Of a stretch of 64,000 nucleotides of DNA, positions 37,301 to 45,800 are shown piece by piece. The position numbers were made by a program, and so were the translations under genes. The stretch spans positions 27,747 to 91,746 of the forward strand of contig NZ_NSDG01000065.1 of assembly GCF_002289345.1 (NCBI RefSeq), written 5' to 3'. This DNA is from Pseudoalteromonas sp. HM-SA03. Lineage in GTDB: Bacteria > Pseudomonadota > Gammaproteobacteria > Enterobacterales > Alteromonadaceae. The first letter of the stretch is position 1. Each line of letters opens with the position of its first letter. The notes beneath the pieces are model-generated. The model did not search any database and was not told the origin of the DNA. It was given only the letters and a program-made list of their open reading frames with translations.

Positions 37301-38315
37301 CCCCCTCACAAACTTCATTTTTATAGAGCTGCGTATTCATAAAACAACCCACTACATCAGCGAGTTCAGGCAGGTTTCGAGCAGCCGTTGGCGAGCCAAT
37401 CAAAAAGTCTTGTGTGCTGCTAAACCGGCTTAATGTTGCTTGTAATAAAGTCATAAAAACGGCTGCTGAAGTACAGCCATGACGCTGACAAAAAGCATTA
37501 ACTTGCTGGGCTTGCTGCTCAGGTAGCCGGTGGCTGAGCATTATTGGGAAAGAGGAAAGCGTTGTCGTTGACTCCTTGCTCGGCAAGGTGATCGGCTGAG
37601 GCTGCTGTTTAATGTACTCCCGCCAATAAGTCAGCGTTTCATTGGCACTGTCATGGGCAAGATATTCACTTTGCCACGTTGCATAATCTAAGTAGCGGCA
37701 ACTTGGTTTGAGCAATGATTTTCCCTGATATGCGGCTAATAAATCTTTTAATATCAGTGTTTTTGACCAAGCATCACTGACAATGTGGTGATTCCGCAAT
37801 AATAAATACCCACCTTTTGCCGTATTCACCCAAGCGGCTTTTAAAAGTGGTACCTGACTTAAATTAAACGGCACATCACACCATGACTTCACAGCAGCTT
37901 GTTCAAGGAGTGATTGACTATCTAATATCGAGTCTATTTCAATAATGGTGAGCGGTACCTTACATGCTGAGGCGACGACCTGAGTTGCTATGCCATCAAA
38001 CTGATAATAAGTACGAAAGATCTCATGACACTCGACTAGTGCGTCTAATGCTGATTGCAACCGAGTAAGATTCAATGCAATAGGCGCATGATATGTACGT
38101 AATACGTCGTAAGCATTGCTTTGTGGATCTATTTGCTGGAGCAGCCATAAGCGTTTTTGTTGCAATGAAAGTACACCCGAAACACTCTCTGTTGCAACAA
38201 CCCCTGTCACTTCATCCTCTACCTCAGGTTCATTCCACAACTGCGCCAACAGGTCCAAATCAAGTCCATCTACCAATTCATCCGCTAACTCATTATTTGA
38301 CATACACATACTCAT
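34347..38315 (-). CDS. NRPS C-A-PCP-TE, terminal module, predicted Gly
   Basis: Terminal nonribosomal peptide synthetase, about 1322 aa. After an acidic N-terminal segment (LADELVDGLDLDLL) come a condensation domain (about 48-480), adenylation domain (500-985; YTSGSTGQPKG, YGPTETT, YRTGDLV), carrier domain (1000-1065; GGNSIH) and thioesterase (1085-1320; GWSLG). Reading the ten pocket positions by eye gives about D-I-L-Q-L-G-M-V-W-K, close to known glycine codes. The condensation motif is HHIVSDA, with Ala in place of the usual Gly. The thioesterase would release the product by hydrolysis or cyclisation. The start is uncertain: ATGs at 38315, 38309 and 38303 all lack a clear ribosome-binding site and follow directly on a terminator-like hairpin. 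Confidence 0.93.
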   Translation of the reverse strand: MSMCMSNNELADELVDGLDLDLLAQLWNEPEVEDEVTGVVATESVSGVLSLQQKRLWLLQQIDPQSNAYDVLRTYHAPIALNLTRLQSALDALVECHEIFRTYYQFDGIATQVVASACKVPLTIIEIDSILDSQSLLEQAAVKSWCDVPFNLSQVPLLKAAWVNTAKGGYLLLRNHHIVSDAWSKTLILKDLLAAYQGKSLLKPSCRYLDYATWQSEYLAHDSANETLTYWREYIKQQPQPITLPSKESTTTLSSFPIMLSHRLPEQQAQQVNAFCQRHGCTSAAVFMTLLQATLSRFSSTQDFLIGSPTAARNLPELADVVGCFMNTQLYKNEVCEGVAFIDAVNQNQRHTLRLINEDQVPFEWLAEQLDWPVLADRHPHFQVLFNYLQSDTVPSDDMVVALRPMNVESQVAKFELSLDVSVQDGTIELYFEADGAMYRAALLDQLLTCYLNLLDALISKPETAINDIVVYQPDPTLCASRQTNEVATVVELIKQQQIPLAAIALQDDSGAKLNYETLLQLSDNFANFLIEQSVQSEDRVAVVVSRQVDMVVALLGCMQAGVVYVPVDPNMPHQRQQLIFASSAARAIVTNLEDIFNPSGLPVWSIAKVNRTRYQDHKVSLQVCAQQLAYILYTSGSTGQPKGVAITHGNLVNFILAMKSQFSLTQDSKWLALTALGFDISGLELYLPLVCGAQVRIADSVFSLKEGDLEGVSHIQATPAGWQGLLAKALILHPVVGLCGGEALPPVLAQALKTKQVALYNMYGPTETTVWSSCHRVQDNTHLGFPIRNTQLYVLDSYLNVCPTGVAGELYIGGAGLARGYMEQPALTAQRFVANPFSSAGERLYRTGDLVERNERNELRFLGRTDHQVKIRGHRIEMGEIESQLLRVEGVDQAVVVAHGDDNDKRLVAYVCTQTLNRGQITAAVSDLLPSYMVPEQIIVLEVLPLNHSGKVDRKALPKPLQESRQGTQPQGHLEQALARVWQQVLQVNQVYREDNFFALGGNSIHALRMVHQWQKLARPEPLLAQAIWQADNLHDLAQQIVLSKQSNIGDILPESASSKSYSDLLICLHDGRGFTMSYRPLAMALPEYIRCIGITPDLELSQQDDFSTLAYRYADQLGDLSQYQNVYVLGWSLGGAIALQLVEALKGRSTRVNSVFLIDSWDPFEPTNTQPESWRDYILTRLSESIAAPNSEAEFYQAVAQFPWSDGYSAAERADDITRFLLEHIDVLEESVAAMPTTEIVQTLEQTYLLRCAGRHALNYRQGDGIDYYTVWSNERDVGVAKRFCQRLDIQYSDYVDADHMQIISHPSVIEIVQKVINIE

Positions 38316-38323
38316 AAAAATAA

Positions 38324-38348
38324 AAGTGGGAGCCGCTGGCTCCCACTT
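38324..38348 (-). terminator. Terminator-like hairpin abutting the next start codon
   Basis: AAGTGGGAGCC and GGCTCCCACTT with a 3-nt loop, then TTATTTTT on the minus strand. The T-tract ends at the ATG of the C-A-PCP-TE gene. It looks like a strong terminator for the Asp module gene (stop at 38392), but downstream expression would then need read-through. Confidence 0.8.
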
Positions 38349-38391
38349 CATAGTCTAAAGATCATCGAAAGCTACGCCTTCACTTTGATAT

Positions 38392-41300
38392 CTATGTGGC
38401 TTTCAGACCCATTTTTTCACGCAACGCTGCTTGCTGCTCAGGGGTCAGCGTTGCCAGTTTGATTTGCGTCAATGCTAATTTCTCCAATCTAGACGGATCG
38501 CCACTCAAGTTATTTAGTGCTTGCGCCAAAGATTGAATACTTGGATTATCAAAGACCACACCTGGCTCAACATTGAGTAATAATAATTTCTTTATCCGCG
38601 TCGCAAATTTGATGGCTGATAGCGAATGACCACCCAAATCAAAGAAGCTCGCATCACAACTGACTCGTTCCACTTCTAAAATCTGCGCCAGTGTTGACGC
38701 CAGCAAGGTTTCCAACTGACTATTCGGGGCTACATAGGTAGACAATGTCAGGTCGGCAATCTTAGGTAGACCTTGGCGATCCACTTTACCATTAGCCAGT
38801 AAAGGCAGCTCAGCTATGCTGACAAAGAATGCCGGTACCATTGCATCAGGCAACACTTCACGCAGTTGCGTTTGCAGTGCTAAATTGTCTTGCCCTGTAA
38901 GCAGCTCAGCCGGAGTAGTTTGTTTATCCAAATACTGAGTAAGGAAGGCAACCAATACAGCCTCGTTGCCATAATGCTGTACAGCTACAAAGCAATCGAT
39001 ACTTTCCAAATGCTGAGAAATTGACTGTGCCACTTCGTTAGGTTCCACCCTGAACCCACGGATCTGAACTTGGTCGTCTTTACGACCAGATAAGCTAATG
39101 GATCCATCCGGTAGATAACGAGCGAGATCCCCAGTTCGATAGAGTCGCTCAGCCCATTGGCTGTTATTTACAAACGCATCATCGGATCCCACGTTAATGT
39201 AGCCGGGAGACAATTGCTGACCAGCGATACAAAGTTCACCCTGTTCACCAGTAGCACACAATGCATCTTGGCCGTCTAAGATAAAAATTTGAGTGCCAGA
39301 AAAAACATGACTTAATCTAGGTACAGCAGCATCAAAGCGCGTATTATTTTCGTATTGGTGAGACATCACACCGACTGTCGTCTCAGTTGGGCCGTAGTGA
39401 TTAAATACCTGTGCCTGAGGGGCAAGTTTATGCACTTTTTGGATCAACGCAGGTTTTGCCGCCTCTCCACCCAGGATCAATTTACTCGGAAGGCGCGCCG
39501 GTACGATTTCTAGTAACGCTTGCAAGTGAGAAGGTACTATTTTTACGCAATCAACGTCTTGCTCTGCCACAAAGCGACCAAATGCCTCACCATCAAGCAT
39601 TTCTTGCTCATTCGCTACAACTAAACTTGCACCGTTGTAAAACGCATTAAACAATGTTGTATTGCCAATATCAGCCGCTACGGTCGACGTTAAGCCAAAG
39701 CGTTGATTCTCTTGTAAGCCTAAAGCATGGGATGAGGCCGCACAGTACTGCGCCAGTTGTCGATGTGCAATCGCCACGCCTTTTGGTACCCCCGTCGAAC
39801 CCGACGTAAATAGCACATAGGCGGTGTTATCCAAGCTTATTTCAGGTAAGACACCCGCATCAAGCTCAAGTTGTTGTGCATCAAGTAGTAACTGCTCAAT
39901 ATTTTGCTCATTAATATGAAGTGTGGCACTAGCAGCTTCCAGTACACGCTGCTTACGCGCTTCTGGCCAACTCGGGTCGATAGGGCAATATGCTGCACCA
40001 GCTCGCATCACGGCCAACAGCGTAACAACCTGCTGCCAACCTCTAGGCAGTGATAACAGCACAATATCACCCTGCTTTATACCTTGAGCTTGTAATGATT
40101 GAGCCAATTTATTAACTAAAGTCACTAGCTGGTTATAGCTCAGAGCATGCGCGCCATCGACCAAAGCCACATGCTCACTTTTAGCATCAGCAAAATAATC
40201 AAGCTGTTCAAAGAAATGAGAGGCTGTTACCCCTTTATCGGCATTCAATTCAACAAAACGCTGCTGCTCCAATGGCGTTACTAATGAAATTTCACTCACT
40301 GGAGTCGCCAACTTTTGCGGTGCCTGCGCGAGTAAAGATACAAATTGCTCCAATAGCAAAGTAGCAGCTTGATGAGAATACGCAGCACTATTAAATTGCA
40401 ACCTAACGCGATCATCAGCAATGGTTAAACTCAATTCAACGTTATCAGCCGTCACTGCAGTGGCTTCAACACTCGCAAGTGTAGAAGCGAACTGAGTCAT
40501 TATGCTACTTGTTGCTAAGCCTTCAGGGCTTTCAAAACATTCAGCCCACTCATTATGTTGTTCTAGCGTGAAAGCAAACTGACCTATCCATTCCTTCAAT
40601 ACTTGCATCGCAGCTGCCGGTACTTGAACGGGTAGTACTTGGGTATAAACCCCAAGCGCATCAACCAGATCCTCACTCATTCTGCGAGGGTCATAGCCAA
40701 TATTAGTGACAAAGCTTTGCCCCGAAATACGTGCTAATAATAACCACCAAAGTGATAAATAAACACTTTCGGCTTCGACTTCTAGCTGTCCCGCCAGCGC
40801 TTCAATACCGTCAGCAACTGCTTGTGGTAAGTCACTATCAACGCATTGCAAGCTCTGTAATGTACCTTGCTCAGGGGCCTTATGATAAGGCAACGCAAAG
40901 TGATCTTTTGTCGTGCTAAGCTGACTTATATATTGCTGCCAATAGGCTTTACCCTGAAGTGATTCTTCACTGCTGGTCAGCTCTTCAAGCCAAGCGAGAA
41001 AATCTGGGTATTGAACACTCTCCTCACGCTCAACGTTCGGCACTAGTAATCGTTGCGCAATGTTTTCAGTACTCGCAAGATCAACACATAGCGCATGCGT
41101 GCGCACCAAAAGGTAAACCTTGTCTTGATGAGCGACTCTTATTACTTGTAGATTCTGACCCGATGCTGGGTTTAACGACAGCGGATATAAACTATCTAAT
41201 GTTGCTAAGTTGATACTGGTGCTTGATTCTAGCGTCACTGACTCAACCACTGGTTTGGCGGCTTCTTGAGGTAACTGCCTTAACCCACGAAAGCCTGGAA

Positions 41301-41502
41301 CTTCAGCAAATGCAAAACTTAGTACAATATTACCATCGATTATTTCATTTAATCTTTCCTGTAGCTGCTCAGCGCTATACTGAGAGTCCAGCCGTGAGAG
41401 CGTACAATTAAAAGCCAGTGGCTCTAATGAATTACCTTGGTTTTGCTGCTGCGCACTCAGTGAAATACCTTGTGGATAAGCAGAGATATATTCTTGGATC
41501 AT
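38392..41502 (-). CDS. NRPS interface(C-like)-A-PCP, predicted Asp-loading module
   Basis: About 1036 aa. The N-terminal ~420 residues look like a condensation domain but the catalytic HHxxxDG is replaced by RTHALCVDL, so it should not make peptide bonds. It fits the interface domain described for siderophore beta-hydroxylation modules, proposed to bring the hydroxylase to the carrier-bound amino acid. The A domain (about 430-915; FTSGSTGVPKG, HYGPTETT) reads D-I-T-K-I-G-H-V-G-K by eye, matching aspartate codes. The carrier domain has LGGHSLSA (about 960). The protein ends in a short helix-like tail (TPEQQAALREKMGLKAT). The hydroxylase gene ends 15 bp upstream. The peptide-bond-forming domain must come from another protein. 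A GTG at 41511 is an alternative start. Confidence 0.9.
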   Translation of the reverse strand: MIQEYISAYPQGISLSAQQQNQGNSLEPLAFNCTLSRLDSQYSAEQLQERLNEIIDGNIVLSFAFAEVPGFRGLRQLPQEAAKPVVESVTLESSTSINLATLDSLYPLSLNPASGQNLQVIRVAHQDKVYLLVRTHALCVDLASTENIAQRLLVPNVEREESVQYPDFLAWLEELTSSEESLQGKAYWQQYISQLSTTKDHFALPYHKAPEQGTLQSLQCVDSDLPQAVADGIEALAGQLEVEAESVYLSLWWLLLARISGQSFVTNIGYDPRRMSEDLVDALGVYTQVLPVQVPAAAMQVLKEWIGQFAFTLEQHNEWAECFESPEGLATSSIMTQFASTLASVEATAVTADNVELSLTIADDRVRLQFNSAAYSHQAATLLLEQFVSLLAQAPQKLATPVSEISLVTPLEQQRFVELNADKGVTASHFFEQLDYFADAKSEHVALVDGAHALSYNQLVTLVNKLAQSLQAQGIKQGDIVLLSLPRGWQQVVTLLAVMRAGAAYCPIDPSWPEARKQRVLEAASATLHINEQNIEQLLLDAQQLELDAGVLPEISLDNTAYVLFTSGSTGVPKGVAIAHRQLAQYCAASSHALGLQENQRFGLTSTVAADIGNTTLFNAFYNGASLVVANEQEMLDGEAFGRFVAEQDVDCVKIVPSHLQALLEIVPARLPSKLILGGEAAKPALIQKVHKLAPQAQVFNHYGPTETTVGVMSHQYENNTRFDAAVPRLSHVFSGTQIFILDGQDALCATGEQGELCIAGQQLSPGYINVGSDDAFVNNSQWAERLYRTGDLARYLPDGSISLSGRKDDQVQIRGFRVEPNEVAQSISQHLESIDCFVAVQHYGNEAVLVAFLTQYLDKQTTPAELLTGQDNLALQTQLREVLPDAMVPAFFVSIAELPLLANGKVDRQGLPKIADLTLSTYVAPNSQLETLLASTLAQILEVERVSCDASFFDLGGHSLSAIKFATRIKKLLLLNVEPGVVFDNPSIQSLAQALNNLSGDPSRLEKLALTQIKLATLTPEQQAALREKMGLKAT

Positions 41503-41517
41503 AAGATACACTACCTT

Positions 41518-42579
41518 TTACTGTACGTTATTTGCGTGTTGTAACTCTTGTTGCGTATAGATGTCCCCCATCGCAACAACGATTTTTCGTGGACCCTCGA
41601 ATGGATCTCTTGCGTGTGCAGCAAGCATATTATCTAGCATCACAACATCTCCTTGCTGCCAGTCAAAGCGAACGGCACAGGTTTCGTATGCGGCACCAAT
41701 AATCGCCATTTCTTCCTCACTAATCGCGCTTCCATCACCAAAGTAGACATGCCTAGGTAATCTTTGCTCGCCCACCAGTTCAATTAGACTTTCTTTAACC
41801 TCTGGCTCCAAACAGGCGATATGATGCAATTGAACTTGATTAAAGAACGACCTTTCGTTCGTAAGCGGATGAGCTATTACACCATGGGTTTTAGTTTTGG
41901 TTTGTAAGCCATCGTTTTCTAACCAGCTGTATTCAATACCTGCTGCGCGGAGTCGCTCTTCCACCTCAATTTTGCTATCGGTTTTATAAAAATGCTGCCA
42001 ACTTACATCCACACTTTTGTGGAAATTGCGAAGATAGAGCAGGCCTTTTTCTTCAATTTTCTTAACCAACTCACTTGGCAACACAGATAACATACGGCGA
42101 CAATCGACAATCGGGGTTGTACCGCCAACAGGAGAAGGTAGTTCACAAAAAAACCACTGTTTACGAGGCCACTGCTCTAAGTGAGAGCTCTCGTTGTGAT
42201 AAAGGATCATTTTGTTTTCAGGGTAAGGAGTCGATTTATACGTCTTCTTGCCGCCCTCTTTTTTAGGCAGATCACCATAATTACCATAAAGCCCAGGTTG
42301 GATCGCACTGGCAAATTGCTCGAAGTCCTGTGGTGTTTTTAGGCCAAAACCACGGAAGACCAACCCTGCATATTTCAGCAAGTTAGTTTCTATAAAATCT
42401 CGATTTGCTTCAGCCCAAATGTACGGGTCTAAATCTCTACTGGTTGGTTGGATCACCGCAGGAAACCCTTCAGCTCCTGGGAAAAATGTCGTAGAAGTTG
42501 CAGCCTGAGTAGCGCTAGCTGCGGGTTTTACCCCTTTTTTAAGTGATGAAAATTTACCTTTTCGCACAGTGGACGTCAT
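41518..42579 (-). CDS. Stand-alone TauD/SyrP-like aspartyl beta-hydroxylase
   Basis: Fe(II)/2-oxoglutarate hydroxylase of 353 aa. The iron ligands are visible as YHNESSH (His-x-Glu, about residue 128) and a distal His in AAHARDPF (about 320); the 2OG-binding Arg is in EGPRKIVV. Family relatives such as SyrP hydroxylate carrier-bound Asp at the beta carbon. Its gene lies directly before the predicted Asp-loading protein, which has a C-like interface domain, strongly supporting beta-hydroxyaspartate as an iron-binding residue. The basic N-terminus (RKGKFSSLKKG) resembles the tails of two NRPSs here. AGGAG is 8 bp before the ATG; a perfect dyad lies 44 bp upstream. Confidence 0.9.
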   Translation of the reverse strand: MTSTVRKGKFSSLKKGVKPAASATQAATSTTFFPGAEGFPAVIQPTSRDLDPYIWAEANRDFIETNLLKYAGLVFRGFGLKTPQDFEQFASAIQPGLYGNYGDLPKKEGGKKTYKSTPYPENKMILYHNESSHLEQWPRKQWFFCELPSPVGGTTPIVDCRRMLSVLPSELVKKIEEKGLLYLRNFHKSVDVSWQHFYKTDSKIEVEERLRAAGIEYSWLENDGLQTKTKTHGVIAHPLTNERSFFNQVQLHHIACLEPEVKESLIELVGEQRLPRHVYFGDGSAISEEEMAIIGAAYETCAVRFDWQQGDVVMLDNMLAAHARDPFEGPRKIVVAMGDIYTQQELQHANNVQ

Positions 42580-42622
42580 CGTTTTCTCCTGTCATAGACT
42601 CATACCAATCCGCGGTAATGAA

Positions 42623-42640
42623 CTATTGGACCTCCAATAG
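42623..42640. promoter_or_regulatory. Perfect dyad upstream of the beta-hydroxylase gene
   Basis: CTATTGGA-CC-TCCAATAG, 8-bp arms with a 2-bp centre. The centre is too short for a good RNA loop, so a DNA-binding protein site is more likely. It ends 43 bp before the hydroxylase ATG. Confidence 0.5.
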
Positions 42641-42726
42641 AACATCGCCCTGCTACCTTGAGTTGGTCTGCTTAGCGATATGACGTAAGACAAATTATTT
42701 TCTTTACTACAAAGTGGAAGATTTAC

Positions 42727-42740
42727 TTGATTTGAATCAA
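42727..42740. promoter_or_regulatory. Second dyad in the hydroxylase upstream region
   Basis: TTGATT-TG-AATCAA, a perfect 6-2-6 dyad directly downstream (minus strand) of the terminator at 42745. It may simply be AT-rich promoter sequence. Confidence 0.3.
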
Positions 42741-42744
42741 AAAT

Positions 42745-42763
42745 GAGGTGCATCTTGCACCTC
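42745..42763 (-). terminator. Terminator of the large NRPS gene
   Basis: GAGGTGCA and TGCACCTC with a 3-nt loop, followed on the minus strand by ATTTTTGATT, 42 bp after the stop codon. It splits the minus-strand run, so the hydroxylase gene probably has its own promoter in the following 165 bp. Confidence 0.8.
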
Positions 42764-42804
42764 GTTTTATACAGGTAGTTAAAGCAGTTATAGTCTGGAG
42801 TTCG

Positions 42805-45800
42805 CTACTTCTTTAACTTTGCAAACTTCGTTGATTTAAACTTATTCTGACTCGCTTGTTTGCTAATTTGCGGCCTGAACGTCGCTAAGCTTAGTGCGGG
42901 CTGTTGCACTAGCTGCCCTAGCAACGCTAGCCATCTATCCAGTGCAACTTGCATTTTATCTCGTCGATATAGTCCGCTCTTGTAATAACAACGACCTTGG
43001 TAAGCGCTCTTTTGAGCATCAATAAAGATGGCTGAGTCAAACTTACTCGATGTATCTGTAGAGGAGAGCCCTTCCATATTGAGCCCTTCAATTGGCCAAT
43101 CCGGCTTTGGCGTATTTTGCATCACAAAAAGCTGCTGGAATAACGGCGACAACCCCGCAGTTCTTTGTACGCCTACCTCATTAATCACACTATCTAAGGT
43201 AAACAGCTGATTGCTTTGTACATCGAGTAAGGTGTGTTGCACATGCTCACACAGCTCAGCAAAGTCCATAGTGCCAGCAAGGCGTATACGCAGTGGAAGT
43301 ACCCTAATAAAATATCCGATCAAAGGTTCTAGGTCGGCATGCTCTCGTCCCGACAGATCAGTGCCTAGCACCAAATCTTGCTGCCCAGTTATTTCATATA
43401 AAAATGCTGCATAACTTGCCAGTAGTACACTAAAGACAGAACACTGCTGATGTTGCGCTAACTGATCGATGGCTTGGCGCACTTCAGCCACGATAGTAAA
43501 GTCGATAACTTCACCTTTTGTGTCACTCTTTTCAGGGCGCGGCGAATGTAGAGGGATTAGGGTTTGAATAGGTGCGTCCGCCAATTGAGTGCGCCAATAC
43601 TGAGCAACCTCGTGCGCCTCATTACTTGCCAAGCGCAGCTGCTGCCACTTAGCATAATCACTATATTGAACTTGCAGCGCAGGTAAAACGGCTTCGCGTT
43701 TCTCAACTTGTGCCAAATAAAGCTCACCAACCTGCTGCACAAGATTGCCCATAGACCACCCATCACTGACGATGTGGTGCATATTAATGGTTAATTGATA
43801 GTGTTCATCGGCAATCTCGACCAGCAACACGCGTAATAAAACATCTTGTGCTAAGTCAAACGGTGTACGCTCGAAGTGTTGACGCAACTCGGTCGCCTCT
43901 TGCGTATTTTGCTTCAAGCTATCAGTCAGCTTCACGAACTGCCAATTCAGTTCATTTTCCTCACTGTAAAGCGCAACCACATCTCCTTCTAGCTCAATAA
44001 AGCGATAACTAAACGTACGATGCCACGCCAGTAACTGAGTAAATGCTTGCTGCAGGCTTACCACGTCAAGCTCACCAAAGAGATTCACACTCGTGGTGAT
44101 GTTATAAGCCGCTTTATCTTTTTCTTCACTTAATTTGTCCGTGATCCAGAGACTACGCTGCTCCGTCGATACGGGCACTTGCTGCTCGAAAGGCTGTGCT
44201 TGTAGTGCAATCGCTTCAGCCTCCCTATTCGCTTGATGCTGCTCAGCGATATATTGTGCCAACGCAGTAAACTCACTGTGTTCAAAGATTTCCCTGACCC
44301 CTAGGTTCAACCCAAATGTTTGATTGATTTGCGAGGTCAACCTCATAGCTAGAATAGAATCCCCACCCGCATGAAAAAATTGGCTATGGGGTGATGCTTC
44401 AACGCCCAATAGCGCCTGCCAAATCACTGCCAGTTGCTTTTCGTGAGTGTTCATTGCATAGCGTTCAGTTTGACTTACTTGCCGTGAGGGCTGAGGTAAC
44501 GCTTTTACATCTACTTTTCCATTTATAGTCAACGGAAATTGGGCCAATGCAAACCAATGAGCCGGTTGCATATAATCAGGTAACCTCTGCTGAGCTTGTG
44601 TTTGCAGCTCATTAAGATCCAGCTCCTCTCCTATCACATAAGCAAGCAACTGTGCCCCTTGCAGAGTTTCTTGCAGACGGACCAGTGCCCTATTTACGCT
44701 AGGCAGTGCCGTGATCAGCTTTTCGATTTCAGCCAATTCAATTCGATAACCGCGTACTTTAACTTGTTGATCCACACGCCCGTGATAAACAAGTTCGCCT
44801 TGCTTGTCCCAGCGTACCAGATCTCCAGTACGATATAAGCGCTCGCCTTTATCGCTAAATGGGTTTGCAATAAAGCGCTCTGCGGTTAAATCCGCTCTAG
44901 CAAAATAACCTTGTGCCAACGTACCTGCAATGTACAACTCACCAATTCCACCTTGCGGCGTAAGGTTTAGTTCTTCGCTCAACACATAGGCATGGCGCTC
45001 GCCAACGACTGAACCAATCGGCACATAAACGCTGTCGAGCAATGAAGTGTTATCGTCTTGCCAAATGATCGGCGTGATCACTGTTTCTGTTGGCCCATAA
45101 GCATTGATAAATTGTGTGTGAGGTGCACGTTGACGCCATTGAAGTAGCTCTTGCACAGGCCAAGCCTCGCCACCCACAATGCACAAGCGAACAGCATCAA
45201 GATGCGACAACTGCTGTAAATAGGCGCGCGGTAAGTCGACGATATTGATCTGCTTGGCTGTGATCAGTTCGTTACACTGCTCTGGTAATAGCGTTTTACC
45301 ATTCACCATAGTGAGTTGGGCCCCCATTAATAACGGCACAAAGACCTGCCCAAGCCCAGCATCAAAGTCCAGTGAAGCAAATGCTAAAGCATGATCGACT
45401 GCCTTATATTGATAAGCATCGGCTATTGCCAAACAGTGGCTCAATAGTGCTGCTCGTGTGACCGCAACACCTTTAGGCTTACCTGTTGAGCCAGGGGCAA
45501 ATACAAGATATGCCAATTGCTGTGGATGCTGTATAGATACTTGTCGCTCAGCATGGCCCACAAGGTTTATGATACTACTAAAGGAAGTTTGCTCAACAAC
45601 ACAGTGCTCAAGCCCTTTCCCTTGATGTAGCACCAATCGCGGTTTGCTCACTGCTAGGATATCATGCAGACGTGATTCTGGAGAGTCGGAATCAAGAGGG
45701 ACGTATATTGCACCAAGCTGCCAAATGGCTAAGATGCTCGCGAGCTTATCGAGTCCAGTCTTCATCAATAATGCAACGCGATCTTCACGGCGGATCCCTT

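Noticed and set aside
38392-41502. The Asp protein as an ordinary C-A-PCP module
   Set aside because: Its HHxxxDG motif is replaced by RTHALCVDL, so the N-terminal domain cannot be assumed to form peptide bonds.
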